Assembly: GCA_949825065.1 (NCBI GenBank)
Contig: OX463842.1
Span: forward strand, 5,607,723-5,671,722
DNA: 64,000 nt
Reading direction: 5' to 3'
DNA from: Odontocerum albicorne
Taxonomy: Eukaryota; Arthropoda; Insecta; Trichoptera; Odontoceridae
The notes beneath the pieces are model-generated. The model searched no databases, was not told the origin of the DNA, and worked only from the letters and a program-made list of their open reading frames with translations. Shown piece by piece: positions 10,888 to 22,015 of the stretch. The stretch's first letter is position 1. Every line of letters begins with the position of its first letter. Position numbers and translations under genes: made by a program.

Positions 10888-11262
10888 CTAACAGTAAACA
10901 TTCGGGTTGGGGATAATGTATGGATGAGGGCAGGATACAACTTTAGCGAGCAGCGGCGAGATTCTGGGAATATATGTGTTTACCAGATGTTCGCCTTGAT
11001 GTACTGACTTAGAAATTTCTAGGGCCTCTAATCTGTCCAATTTATTTCCGTTACTACTGATATGCAAGAATAGATCGATAGAGAGGGTATGACTTTCACA
11101 GTGACAATTATTACCCATTTCAAAATAAATTAGAGGATTTGTTACGGTGTATTTATGTTCACGAAATCCCTTTTCCAAGGATCGTCCTGTGTTTCCTATA
11201 CACAAATTATCACAGTCAGTACTTACAAGTTTATACACACCACTGTTACTAAGTATTCGATT
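10888..11262 (-). pseudogene. GIY-YIG endonuclease remnant of PLE-1A
   Basis: The reading ILSNSG(V)YKLVSTDCDN then LCIGNTGRSLEKGFREHK matches the GIY-YIG nuclease domain at the C terminus of Penelope-like reverse transcriptases. Compared with the copy at 17520-17960, the YIG motif is CIG and an Arg in EKRFREH is Gly, so the nuclease is probably dead. The end SNGNKLDRLEALEISKSVHQ includes the conserved Glu of the fold. No reverse transcriptase domain precedes it. Confidence 0.85.
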
Positions 11263-11266
11263 TGTG

Positions 11267-11395
11267 CCATTAAGTATTCCATTATTTAATTAAAAAGGCA
11301 GTTTTTACCATTAAGTATTCCATTATTTAATAGGAAAGGCAATTTTTGTAATTAAGTATGCCATTATTTAACGGAAAAGTATTTAATTTAACATA
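11267..11395. repeat. Three 41-bp tandem units inside PLE-1A
   Basis: CCATTAAGTATTCCATTATT recurs at about 11267, 11308 and 11349. The unit derives from the element's own linker just upstream of the GIY-YIG domain. Confidence 0.8.
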
Positions 11396-11589
11396 ATGCG
11401 TAAACTAATTAAGTAGGAAAACAATTTTAATTGGATATATTCCTTCTCATTGTATTTTAAGACCAATTGTGCACATGATACAATTACATTTTTAAAAATT
11501 AAGTCTTTAAGAAAAAATAATCTTTAGACGTACTCGTACGTCAATGTAAAAACTTTAAGACGCATATCATTCGAATTAATTTTAAGCGG

Positions 11590-12028
11590 TTCTACGGTGG
11601 TTTAAAAGAGATCTTCATGAATAATATGGTTTAAGTGGTCCTCATCAAAGTTCACTGGTCGTCCGGAACGCTCCATGTCTTTCAGGTCGAAATTACCGTC
11701 TTTGAAACGCAAAAACCATCGACGAGCTGTCCTTTCATTCATATTATTTTCACCGTACACTTCGCAATTATCGCGAGCAGTTTTGGCAGCTTTATTCTCT
11801 CGATTGAACGCGAACAGAAGGATGTGTCGAAAATGCTCACTTTCGTCTACTTGGCATTCCATTTTGAAGGCTTGTAATCAAATAAAATAATATATGTAAC
11901 GTGCAAGCAAACACAATATCTTGTAGAGCAGAACATTTTCTTTCGAATGACGAATAACCTTTACCATTTTGTTTTACTTTTGGTGCTCATTTGAAAAAAA
12001 AACGGACACAACTTATGTTAACACCTAA
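11590..12028 (-). mobile_element. mariner-1 copy b, 5' fragment
   Basis: The terminal repeat ends at 12028 with TA at 12029-12030. The fragment holds the leader and the first helix-turn-helix and breaks at about 11590, so it is a 5' stub of some 440 bp. Confidence 0.82.
11602..11862 (-). pseudogene. Mariner transposase N-terminal remnant (mariner-1b)
   Basis: Reads MECQVDESEHFRH, then NERTARRWFLRFKDGNFDL, MERSGRPVNFDEDHLNHIIH and a stop after EDLF. The DEDHLNH stretch is intact here and shows where copy a lost one base. Only the N-terminal DNA-binding half of the domain is kept; no catalytic residues are present. Confidence 0.88.
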
Positions 12029-12030
12029 TA

Positions 12031-12678
12031 CATTGATTCTTGACGAAAATTTAATTTAAACTTAAAATATTAACTTTCCTTTTTATTTCTAGGAATCATT
12101 GTAGGTGAATTATTAGTCTTTTTACAATTCAATCGGGTTGAAATGGGTTCTACGTTCTCTAGTTTGAGACTACTGGCCTGTGTATAGTATTGGCAGATTT
12201 ATGAGTAAAATCGCCGCCGATAGCTGCGATGGATTCTTAAGGAAAATCTAATCTAAACATGCTTTCTTAAATATTTTCCCGTCAATATGATATTGTATAG
12301 AAAGAAGTTTTATTGATCGTATATTTTATATGCGGTATTAAAGTGACATCTAGACTTTGAGTGTTTCTCTGTTAGGTCAGACATTAGGGGTTATAGCGCC
12401 AAATTTAAGGGATTATCATTGTTTTATTCTACTTTTCTTATTCACAAAATAATCTGATCAGTTTTCAATCCCGTTGATTTTTTTAACAAACTAATAAAAC
12501 CTTAATCGAAAATTATTTGTAAAAAAGAAAAACTGTCATATTTTTGTCCATTCAACTTCCACCAACAAACTAACAACCTTCGAGAGATTTTACGGTAAAC
12601 GAAATACGTAGTAGTGCAGGTATACTCTGTACTGTCAGCAAGAAAAAAACATCAAAGTAACGTTTTTATCTAATCTAT
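12031..12678. other. AT-rich spacer
   Basis: No gene or repeat recognised. Confidence 0.5.
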
Positions 12679-12689
12679 TATAAATTAAT

Positions 12690-12937
12690 TGACCACTGTT
12701 TATTCCACTTTTTTGTAACGGTATAACCCTACCGGTTTCAAGGCTTTCACCTCATCTTCAGGGGAACACAAACAAGACCTTGTGAAGTCTTGTTTGTGCT
12801 CCCTTGAAGATGTGGTGAAAATCTTAAAACCGGTAGGGTTATACCGTTACAAAAAAGTGGAATAAACAGTGTTTGATAAAAATAAATTACAATGTCTTTA
12901 AACCTCCACAACGTTAATGCCTTAACTATAAACAACA
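12690..12937. mobile_element. PLE-1 fold-back element with target duplication
   Basis: Two PLE-1 terminal segments lie head to head: CACTGTTTATTCC..CTTCAGGGGA and its inverted counterpart CCCTTGAAGATG..GGAATAAACAGTG. There is no coding sequence between them. The direct repeat TATAAATTAAT flanks the 248-bp unit at 12679-12689 and 12938-12948. It looks like a complete short insertion made only of PLE termini. Confidence 0.85.
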
Positions 12938-13061
12938 TATAAATTAATCGTTTATCTTATATGTACTCGTATATTAATTTATTTTATTATTTATCGGTCC
13001 AATTTAAGGATAAAGGCAATTTAATGATAAAAAACTATATTAACGTTTTCATAAATTATAA

Positions 13062-13415
13062 TTTTAAACCTTTCTACTAACAAGCATAGACAATCACAAC
13101 CGACATCGTACAACATTGACAAGCCTTGATTTTTCAAACCTTTCTACTGACAAGTATTGACAATCACAACCAACATCGCAAAACATTGACGATCCTTGAT
13201 TTTTCAAACCTTTCTAGTGACAAGTATTAGCAATCACAACCAACATCGTATAACATTGACCATCCTTGATTTTTCAAACCTTTCTACTGACAAGTATTGA
13301 CAATCACAACCAACATCGCACAACATTGACAATCTCTGATTTTTCAAACCTTTCTACTGACAAGTACTCGTATTAGCAATTATAACTAATGTCATACAAT
13401 ATTGAAAATCCTTGA
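13062..13415. repeat. Minisatellite, 70-bp unit
   Basis: TTTCTACTGACAAGTATTG recurs at 13071, 13141, 13211, 13281 and 13351, a 70-bp step, five units. The fifth unit has six extra bases that create TACTCGTA at 13365-13372. Confidence 0.95.
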
Positions 13416-14477
13416 TATGTATTTCGAACTTTTTCTTACATAACTGTAGAAAAAAACACTAAACATTTCAATACCATCTATGCACGCGTATGTATAAACA
13501 ATACACTACTCAAAAATATATTCAACTCGAAATATTTATCAGTAAAACGCTACGTTCATATTGTTTCCTATTTTATTATCTTATAAAGTATGAATGTGTT
13601 TCAAAATGTTACATATTATTACGTTGTTTTTGCATTATTTGATGATTTTTTTTCTCGTCGGGGTCGCGCAGCGCCAATGGGGTGTTGGGCCGCGAAACGG
13701 GCATGGACAATGCCTCTTGTAAGACTACCATTTTCGTTGACTTGCAACAAAAAATGCTTAAAAAAAATAATATGTATAATTAAAATTTTAGAATGTGTTT
13801 TTCATAACTTTTTTTGTCCTTTCTCATCTCCTTTCTTAGTCTTTGGTGACATTTGCAAATATTTTATTTTATTTTTTTCTGCTGATTAAGACAATCGAAG
13901 ATATTTCAAATGGTCCACAGTTAAACAGCTAACTCATATACTAAGCACACGTTGCATATAAGGTATTGCTGGCCCTTCATAGTACTAAAAAATATAGCAA
14001 AGTCGTGATGAAGGCTTTCGGGGTAATTATTTTGTGCTTCGTGTTTTATTGTGTACACATAATCCTAAAATTTCTTTTTTGTAAAGAAAGCAACAATATA
14101 CACGTTAGTTTGTTGATCGAGTTTTATTTGAAAGATTGCTTTGTAATTTTAGTATGGAAAATATACTCGTATATACGAGTATATATAAAATAATGCGTAA
14201 CACTTTAATGACTTACGAATTTACTTTCTTTTGATTTTTGATAACAATGGTTATTTAAGAGTTATATGTTGTACATAACTAAGCATTCTGGTATCTAAAA
14301 TTAGTTTTTCGGTAGATCCGGCCTGATTTCACTTCAAGGCAACGCTTTCATGACAAGTTCTTGAAATTAGTACTTATTTGCTTCATAATCTTTATTAAAT
14401 AGTGTTTTTTTTAAGTTGCAGCTTTGCTTTGAAAAGTAAGAATTTAAATTAGTTAATTTTTCATTTAATGTAAGGCA
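13416..14477. other. Spacer with GC patch and 24-bp palindrome
   Basis: A GC-rich patch at 13655-13730 interrupts AT-rich DNA; a frame through it reads GRETGMDNASCKTTIFVDLQ, unrecognised. At 14161-14184 two octamers TACTCGTA and TACGAGTA form a perfect 24-bp palindrome. Confidence 0.45.
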
Positions 14478-14600
14478 CCTTTCCTTCAATCAGGAGGTCA
14501 CTGGTTTGATTCTCGCTGGTGACCGATTTTTTAAATGGATATCAGTCTGGAAAAATCTTTATGACCCGTTGAAAGATGTAATGACAGTAAAACTGACAGA
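14478..14600 (+). repeat. tRNA-derived SINE head
   Basis: Contains a B-box-like GGTTTGATTCTCGCTGG followed by a SINE-like tail with TTTATGACCCG. The A box is degenerate. Confidence 0.45.
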
Positions 14601-15094
14601 AATTTAAATTATAATGACCCCAAAAACTCAATACAAAGTATTTTTTTAACTTTTTGTACTTGAACGTGCGGTTACCATGCCCTTATTAACTAATTACATT
14701 GTACGTAAATATAGCACATGTTCAACAAGTTCAAGTCATCATTAAGTTAAATGTTATTGAGTCATAAATTGTACGAATTTAATTTAAAACACATCATTTC
14801 AAGGGTAGAAAAATATAATATTGGTGCCAAAATTAGGATATGGAAGTTTTGAAAGTAACATACACGCAGTAAAAATTAGAGCGTTGCATAGCATATGTTG
14901 AAAAACAACGTACGATATAAAAATGAATGAGGATTTTAGAAATAAGTGTAAATTGAAGTAGCAGTGCTTACGGTGAAAAAATAAGCAATGAAATATTTTG
15001 GCCTTGTTGAAAGAATGAATGACCAAAAATTTGCAATAAAATTCATACAAGTAGTGTATAACGTACGAGAAAGACCTTAAAATGTGGTATGTCC
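14601..15094. other. AT-rich spacer
   Basis: No gene seen; the open frame at 14799-15050 (-) has no recognisable motif. Confidence 0.45.
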
Positions 15095-15235
15095 AAATGA
15101 ATCAAATTCTGAAAGATGGGAGACTTAAAAGTTTTTATAATAGGAAATTATGCATGGATATGGCAGAAGCCAAAGATGTGTGCATAGATGGAATAAAGTG
15201 ATTTTTTTTCTCTTTGCTTACCTTACTAGGACAAT
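15095..15235 (+). pseudogene. Possible LINE-A C-terminal fragment
   Basis: A frame reads MNQILKDGRLKSFYNRKLC then MDMAEAKDVCIDGIK, resembling the 'RSCM..EEAK.VC.D' tail that ends the LINE-A copies. Short and uncertain. Confidence 0.35.
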
Positions 15236-15939
15236 GGTGTGTTGGTTGTGGAAATGAGGTAAAGGAATACATAAGTCAAAGCTTTTTCTAGATAAGTCAC
15301 CGATGGGGATAAATAAACCCAAAGTAAAAAAAATAATCCTTATTTTTGAGGGAGGCCAAATATTTCTTTTTGCCTTCATATAATATAAAGGGATGAAAAT
15401 GGTCCGAGAAAAATTACCAATTTCTTCTCGGGGTGTGATTCATAGTGCTAAACACAAAGATACCGTCTGAACGATGAGTTGGAAAAAATGAAAAATCATG
15501 AATGTTTTCATGTAAAGTGAATTAAGAGCTTAAGTAAAGCCAAAATGCGTAAAAAAAGATAAAAAGGCTTTCGAAAGACAAATGGCTGGAAGTTGTGAAA
15601 AACTGTGTGCCTACTCACGGATGGATCGGCGTTAAGCTGAAGTGTTAAGGGCGCGGATCAAGAAAAACCTTTGATCAAGTGATTATTTTGAAAATCATTC
15701 AAATTAAGCTGTAAGCCTTTGTACTGTATTTATTTACAAATGCAAATGTAATGTGTAATGCAAATGTAATGTTCATTTTATCGAAATTTTAGAAGGCTTC
15801 GTGCTTGTTCTAAGAAACACAATGCGTCGTTGTTTATGTTTGAGTATTTTTATACATTTCAAAAATATTATTTAGAATATTGCAAGATAACTTTTTCAAC
15901 CCTGCCCTGATTTATTAAGATCTTTAATAACACTAGTTA
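15236..15939. other. AT-rich spacer
   Basis: Nothing recognised. Confidence 0.45.
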
Positions 15940-16260
15940 TTTAAAGTTTATACAATGTACTAAAGTAGTCCATGCAATGTTATACAAAATGCTGTAGTAG
16001 TTCGAAATATTATAGCAGTCCAAGCAAAGTTAATACACAGTACTGTGTTAATCCAAGCAAAGTTTATACACAGTACTCTAGTAGCCCAAGCAAAGTTTGT
16101 ATAAAGTAATGTCGAGGTTCATACAAAGTTTATACAAAGTACTGTAGTAGTCCAAGCAAAATTTATACAAAGTAGAATCGTAGGCCAAGTAAACTTTATA
16201 CAAAGTACTTTAATACTCCAAGCGAAATTTTTACAAAGTACTGCAGTAGATTGTTACGTA
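15940..16260. repeat. Degenerate minisatellite, 33-bp unit
   Basis: CCAAGCAAAGTTTATACA and AGTACTGTAGTAG alternate; CAAGCAAAG recurs at 16021, 16054 and 16087. About ten units, diverged. Confidence 0.85.
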
Positions 16261-16484
16261 ATAGTGATTTTTCTATTGCAAGAGCTATTTTTATTATACT
16301 CGTATAATATAATATATTACAGTATTCCTATTTGATATTAGTAATTTTTTAAATACTTATTGATCTTTTGTTATAATTTTTATTTGTTACAATAAAATAT
16401 ACAGAACATTCCCCTGTTTTACAAAATGACGTAGATTTTTAAGTTAATATAATTTTTAAGATATTTGAAAAACAATAAAACGGA

Positions 16485-16830
16485 TGTTAATTTGAAAGTA
16501 AATATTCTTTATGAACAATGAATAAGACTTAAGTTTACCGGTTTTAAATGGTTAAAATAATAGACATGTACATGATTAAATAAATATTTTTCACTAACCA
16601 TAAACAAGACCCAAGCTCACAGATATTTTTAAATCTTAAAATAACAGGGATAAAATTTTTTAAGTAAATATTCTTCATCAACCAAAAACAAAACCAAAGA
16701 TCACAGATATTTTAAACAGTTTCAAATAACAGGGATATATTTTTTAAGTTAAAATTCTTTATTAACCATAAATTAGACAAAATATAACAGGTTAAATAAC
16801 AGGGTTATACATTTTTTAAAACATATTTTA
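16485..16830. repeat. Degenerate repeat, about 83-bp unit
   Basis: CACAGATATTTT, AATAACAGGGAT and TTCTTTATTAACC-type blocks recur at roughly 83-bp intervals, about four units. Confidence 0.6.
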
Positions 16831-17203
16831 GGTCTTGATTTGTAAATAGATTCGTAAGAAAGTATACCTAATAGGTACACACGCTGAAAATTCTTGAACG
16901 AATCATCAAGCGACGTTTTATTAAGCGAAAAAGAGGTTTATACAAAATACTTGTCTAAGCTTAAATCCAGAGATAAAACACAGCAGTCTAAGTCGAGTGA
17001 CATTATTAAAAAGAATAAAAATATTTATTTCATACTCTTGTTTTTGAGTAAATTCATCTAAGAGACGTTTATATTTAAGCCTCGTAAAGGGAATTAAACT
17101 TAAACTTTCTCATGAATAAAGTATCGAAATAAATAAATTGTGATAAAGTTAAAGAATATTAAAAAGTTCATTACTTATGAAAATTAAACAGTAAATAACT
17201 TTT

Positions 17204-17312
17204 CTATTCCACTTATCACTCTCTTCAGAAGACTCTCTTCATTATTCTGCCTGAAGAGAGCCTTAAGCTAGAAAGTGTTAATACGTGTAGCAGAAATACG
17301 ATAAGTGGAATA
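17204..17312. mobile_element. Small fold-back of a third PLE-like type
   Basis: Ends are inverted: CTATTCCACTTATC and GATAAGTGGAATAAC; inside, CTCTCTTCAG is mirrored by CTGAAGAGAG, followed by CTTAAGCTAGAAAGTG. The layout copies that of the PLE-1 fold-backs at larger scale. It lies directly beside PLE-1B. Confidence 0.5.
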
Positions 17313-17327
17313 ACAAAGTAATTTATT

Positions 17328-18154
17328 ATGTTGTTTAAACAATAATAAGGCATTAACGTTGTGGAGGTTTAAAGACATTGTAATTTATTTTCTATCAAAC
17401 ACTGTTTACTCCACTTTTTTGTAACGGTATAACCCTACCGGTTTCAAGGCTTTCACCTCATCTTCAGGGAAGCACAAACAAGACTAAATTATGTTCGAAC
17501 TGGTACCGATATACACGCTTCAACGGTTAGGGGCTGAGGGGTAAGGGAGGCATGGGACGATTTCGGTCAAGAGCGGAGAGATTTTTGGGATATAACTGTT
17601 CACCAGATGTTCGGATTGATGTACTGACTTAGAAATTTCTAGGGCCTCTAATCTGTCCAATTTATTTCCGTTACTACTGATATGTAAGAATTTGGCATCA
17701 TCGATAGAAAAAGTATGGTTTTCACGGTGACAATGATTAGCCAATTCAGAATAAATCAGAGGATTTGTTAAGGCGGATTTGTGTTCACGAAATCTCTTTT
17801 CAAAAGATCTTCCTGTCTTTCCTATATAGAAATTATCACAGTCGGCACATAAAAGTTTATACACACCACTATTGCTTAGTATTCCATTTTTGCCTTTCCC
17901 ATTAAATAAGAGTTTCCGGAGATTAAAATTAGTGTAAAAAGCTGGCTTTATGTGACTCGGAATATTTTTGTTTATTACGTATATGTTTTTTAATAAATAG
18001 GACTTTGCTCCATTTATAGGTATGCTTATAGGTGTCGTTAAATATATGATCTTTTATAAGTTTCTGTTTGTTTTGTTTTTTAAAAGTGAAACCGGTAAGG
18101 TTATACCGTTACAAAAAAGTGGAATAAATAGTGTTTGATAAAAATAAATTAAAA
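17328..18154 (-). mobile_element. Penelope-like element PLE-1, copy B, with target duplication
   Basis: The 13-bp repeat AAAGTAATTTATT flanks the unit at 17315-17327 and 18155-18167. In minus orientation: an inverted terminal piece at 18088-18150, a truncated coding region ending in a GIY-YIG domain, and the 3' tail with CTGAAGATGAGG and GAAACCGGTAGGG. This 827-bp copy lacks the reverse transcriptase, so it is strongly 5'-truncated. The inverted terminus at the 5' side suggests the end structure described for Penelope elements. Confidence 0.87.
17520..17960 (-). pseudogene. GIY-YIG endonuclease domain, best copy (PLE-1B)
   Basis: The minus strand reads NLRKLLFNGKGKNGILSNSG, then VYKLLCADCDNFYIGKTGRS, FEKRFREHKSALTNP and HISSNGNKLDRLEALEISKS. 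GVY and YIG, the Arg of RFREH and a later Glu follow the GIY-YIG order, and the Cys pair before FYIG is typical of PLE endonucleases. The domain would nick target DNA to prime reverse transcription. It is open over its whole length here but has no reverse transcriptase in front, so it cannot act as an element by itself. Confidence 0.87.
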
Positions 18155-18167
18155 AAAGTAATTTATT

Positions 18168-18364
18168 GTTAAATATTCAAATATAGAATTCCAAAAAGTT
18201 AAAAACGAAAGCTTAGATAAATTATTTATTACACATTGTTGATTATAAGCAAAGGAAGGATTATAATTGAGTCGAAACAGTTAAATACATGTAACCAGTT
18301 TTTTTAATATTTCAAGTGTCAGTAGGCTGAACTTTTATCGAAATATTCGTTAGTACGTAACAAG
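18168..18364. other. AT-rich spacer
   Basis: No feature seen. Confidence 0.4.
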
Positions 18365-18490
18365 CATTTCGAAGGAAATGTAAAAAGTCAGAGAAACCAA
18401 TGTATAAGAGGCAAAATGTGTGTGTCGATATATGAGAGTTTGGCACTCTGCCTTCTTCGCCAACTCCGAGCGGAAACTGTGTGATGGTAA
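18365..18490 (+). pseudogene. LINE-A extreme 3' fragment
   Basis: Contains the ATGTGTGTGTCGATATATGA, TTTGGCACTCTGCCTTC and AAACTGTGTGATGGTA blocks that end the LINE-A copies at 28.3, 37.2 and 48.4 kb. Confidence 0.6.
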
Positions 18491-19150
18491 GAATGATTGA
18501 AATATTCGTCTCTATATATATTTATAGCCTTGTTTTTTCTCAATTCATTGAGTGAAACTGACGAACACGCAATATAAAGCTCAGCTTTTCGAGATATTGT
18601 TTATTGGCTTTATAAGCTTTTCAAGATATTGTCTATGCAGTGAGACTGGAGTAACGCACTAATGTATGACTCCGTCATCGCCAGGTTAAAAAAGTCTTAA
18701 TTTTCTTAATTCTTAATTCTTCGTCTTAATTCTTCTCCATTATCGTTTCCTTCTTTCCATCGATGGATGCCATTTCCCTTTTATTGTTATAAATAATTCA
18801 TGAACTTTTAAACCTTAATTGTTGCTGGTCCTATGGTGCGAAATATACAACCTCTCTGTTTAAGAGATATAGATGGCATATGCAACTTTAGGAAGCACTT
18901 GAAAACAACTCTTTTTATAAGGTCATATATGAAAACTTCACATATACACTACACCTTAAGCTGAAAGTGTTACTAACGAAGATCTAAAAAGGTTTCTTTA
19001 AAGTTCGTCTTCCCTTGGTAAGTTTTCTGCGGTTTGCTTACAAAATAACTTTTTCTAAACATATGTGGATGCAGGAAAGTACCTAATCTAATAGATGCAG
19101 CCACTACCTTCCTATCCTTACACTCAACTCATACATATTTATTTTGTAAT
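18491..19150. other. AT-rich spacer
   Basis: Nothing recognised. Confidence 0.45.
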
Positions 19151-19446
19151 ATTTTCCCTCTCAATTACAGTGGATTCGAGTCCCGAGTAAAAGCTCTCTT
19201 GAGAGTTTGCTCTCTAAACTGCATTATATCAATTGTCCCTTTATTATTGTTAGCAATAATTTGAATATTTTTGATAACGTTACATCTAACTTTTATTTAT
19301 TTTCCCTCTCAATTACAGTGGATTCGAGTCCCGAGTAAGAGCTCTCTTGAGAGTTTGCTCTCTAAACTGCATTATATCAATTGTCCCTTTATTATTGTTA
19401 GCAATAATTTAAATAATTTTTATAACATTACATCTTACTTTTATTT
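19151..19446. repeat. Two 148-bp tandem units
   Basis: The block starting ATTTTCCCTCTCAATTACAG repeats at 19151 and 19299 with only a few differences. Each unit has a pyrimidine tract followed by CAATTACAG, which resembles a splice acceptor, and the inverted motif CTCTCTTGAGAG. Confidence 0.93.
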
Positions 19447-19556
19447 ATTTTTGTCTGGTAATAAACCCGAGAATGATAGAAAGTTAAGTAAATCTATAAT
19501 GCAAATATAATCAATAACGTCAACTCGTTACACAAGTATCATAGGGTATACTTAAT

Positions 19557-20178
19557 CTTCTTCTTTTCAGTGTCATGTCAGGTCCCCCCAACGTTCAATA
19601 TCACCTGAGAGTAGGCATCTTTGTCCCCGGCAGCCCGAAAAAGATCCCCAACGCTCGGTATACCAGTCCAATCACGTATATTGCGGAGTCAGGAGATTTG
19701 CCTCCTGCCAACACCTCTTCTGCTTTCTATTTTGCCTTGGATGATCAGGTGCAGTAATTTGTACTTTGCTCCTCTAAGTACATGACCCAAGTAGGACACC
19801 TTTCGGATTTTAATATTAGTCAGCAACTCTCTATCAACTCTGTCTCTTTGAAGAACCCTTGTGTTGCTGACCATATCCGTCCAGGGTATCCGTAGCATTC
19901 TCCGGTGCATCCACATTTCGAATGCTTCCAGTCGGTTCATACTACCTTCGATGGTCCATGATTCCACTCCATGCAATAACTCTGACCAAACGTAGCATTT
20001 GACTAACCGTTGTCGAAGTTTCAAGTTTAGATTATCATCGCAGAACACGCTTCTCATTTTATTAAAAGCCGCACGAGTTGATTCAATTCTGCACTTGACT
20101 TCGATTTCTGGGTCGAGGTCTTCCTCTAGGACACTTCCGAGGTATTAAAATTTTTTCACTCTCTCTATATAAGCACCA
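19557..20178 (-). mobile_element. LINE-B copy 1, 5'-truncated insertion with target duplication
   Basis: GTATACTTAAT flanks the unit at 19546-19556 and 20179-20189. The element reads on the minus strand and ends in a GAAAAGAAGAAGATT purine tail, as expected for target-primed reverse transcription. Confidence 0.85.
19571..20166 (-). pseudogene. LINE-B reverse transcriptase C-terminal region
   Basis: Reading: YLGSVLEEDLDPEIEVKCRI, ESTRAAFNKMRSVFC, LKLRQRLVKCYVWSELLHGV, ESWTIEGSMNRLEAFEMWMH, RRMLRIPWTDM, then ELLTNIKIRKVSYLGHVLRG. This is the thumb and C-terminal region of endonuclease/reverse-transcriptase LINEs that are common in insects. The catalytic palm is absent. It has a stop in KF*YLG and a TGG-to-TGA stop in the RRQIS(W)LRN motif; the plus-strand copy at 52.8 kb keeps that Trp. 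Non-functional. Confidence 0.88.
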
Positions 20179-20189
20179 GTATACTTAAT

Positions 20190-20985
20190 AACTAAACAAA
20201 ATGATATTTAGAAATCTGTGATATCTAAAAACGTGTTTTAATTAGCGAGGAGTTTGTGAACAAGTCTTTTGTTTGTTGAAATATCCACCAAAACCAACAC
20301 TAGACATAACCCGCCCTTCATTGTCCTGGAACAAAACACCTCAGCTGCCTGCGTCGCTAGAAACCTCATTTCAATTCCATCTTATCCCTGTGGGATGTAA
20401 TAACAAAATAGTAAAGTATTTCAAGAAACGTACGCCTCTAATAAAAGCGACACTCCGCCAATGGTAATAACTTTCACTATTCAAATAAATAGGGTTGCTA
20501 ACATTTACATGTGAAAAAGTCAATATTTGGATGTGCTTTGGTTTGAAATAAGCAATATTTTTTTATTGATGCTTTTTAAATAATTCTGTCAATTTTTATA
20601 TGAATACTTGTTATATTCTAATTTTAATATGAATACTTGTAATGTTCTAATTTTGATACCAAAATTATATTAAGGTTATATAGCCCTTCGTCAAAAGTAT
20701 GAGCATATTTAAATTTACAAGAAAATGAAATAACACATCGTAAATCCTTAACCAAAGGAAGATATATTTTTTTTTCTTCTAAATATTTTTCAAATATTAT
20801 ATGATATAATATATTCCAAACTTCGTTATGTGAATAATATTTACAATTCGTAAATCGGTTGAAGCAACCTTGCCCTTATCAAAGTCTGGAGTGAAATAAA
20901 AATTCAATCTTAACAATTAAAACCATCTTAACAATTAAAACCAAATTCATCACCATCAATCTGTCTTGTACTATAGTTCATGACT
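20190..20985. other. AT-rich spacer
   Basis: Short local duplications such as ATGAATACTTGT near 20601 and 20628; no gene. Confidence 0.45.
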
Positions 20986-21660
20986 AAGCATCATGACTCC
21001 CATAATCATCTTTGACGACTCCTCTCTATTCATTTCGGCACTCCATATATTTCAAAACCATATTCCAATACACGAAATTAAAAAAAGTTCTACACTTGAT
21101 AAAAGGAATAATAAAATAATATCGATTCAAGCAGTCCAGACCTTGTAAGGAATGGAGGCTCACCGCCTTCAGGCTTTAAGGGTGAAACCCAAATTTCAGC
21201 TACCTAAGTTAAGCCATATTCTAACAAAATAATTTTATTAAAAATATAGTTCATAATATGAATTATATCAGTCGTAAATAATTTAAAGCAGCCATTGTTA
21301 GAATCAGAATTCACCGGTTTGTGACTAAAAGAGTTAAATCCAAATTTTAGTAAAATCATATTCCAATAAAAAAAAATATATTCCACACTTAATGGTGTGA
21401 ATCATACTACTCGTAAATATCTAGAAGCACTCCATCCCTTATCAGATTAACGATTCACTGTTTTCCGGCTTAAATAGTGGAATCCAAATACCAGCTTTAT
21501 AAAACGAAAAAAAAATACATTTCACCCTTGATCAAAGAAATATTAATATAACATTGGTGTATCTTTCCAAGCAGGTTAGCTTACCGTTTCTCATATTCTC
21601 AAGAGAAGTAAATTTATATACCACACTTGATAAAAGGAATTATTAATTGATTTATTAATT
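20986..21660. repeat. Degenerate tandem array, about 150-165-bp unit
   Basis: Four to five diverged units share CCATATTCCAATA, TTCCACACTTGATAAAAGG and TCGTAAAT...GAAGCA-type blocks, for example near 21065, 21225, 21355 and 21610. Old satellite-like repeat. Confidence 0.65.
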
Positions 21661-22015
21661 TGACGAAATAACAGTGTCTTTTACATATAAATTCACATAT
21701 GACAAGTTAATAGAAATACTTAAAATTGTTGACAAAACTTCATTAATAAACTTACACGTGGACACAAAAAGCAGTAATAATAAAAATAAAGTAATTGTTA
21801 TGTCATTGTTTAAAATTATTAAATGTATATGTTTACTTAAATTCAATACATGTTTAGCGGGATGCTTAATTTGATACGTCGTGATGATTTTGATTTGTTT
21901 TGTATTTAAAATAAAATACGTCGATTCAGGAATGCGGTAAAAGTGAGAGTGAATAATCAATAAATAGTAAACAGAAATGAATGGTCAAGCGAATAATAAC
22001 AAGTGCCTTTATTCA
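21661..22015. other. AT-rich spacer up to the gap
   Basis: No gene recognised. It shows no mariner left terminus, so the left end of the element seen after the gap is not here. Confidence 0.5.

Larger units (their letters stand above)
10736..11400 (-). mobile_element. Penelope-like element PLE-1, copy A
   Basis: In minus orientation it holds a decayed GIY-YIG region, then a 3' tail with CCTGATGATGAGG, GAAACCGGTAGGG and TTATACCGTTAC, then AGTGGAATAAACAGTG. The same tail recurs at 12.7, 17.4, 25.7 and 33.6 kb. This copy keeps a canonical hammerhead core CTGATGA. Upstream, a PLE linker segment has expanded into a short tandem repeat. Confidence 0.8.
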
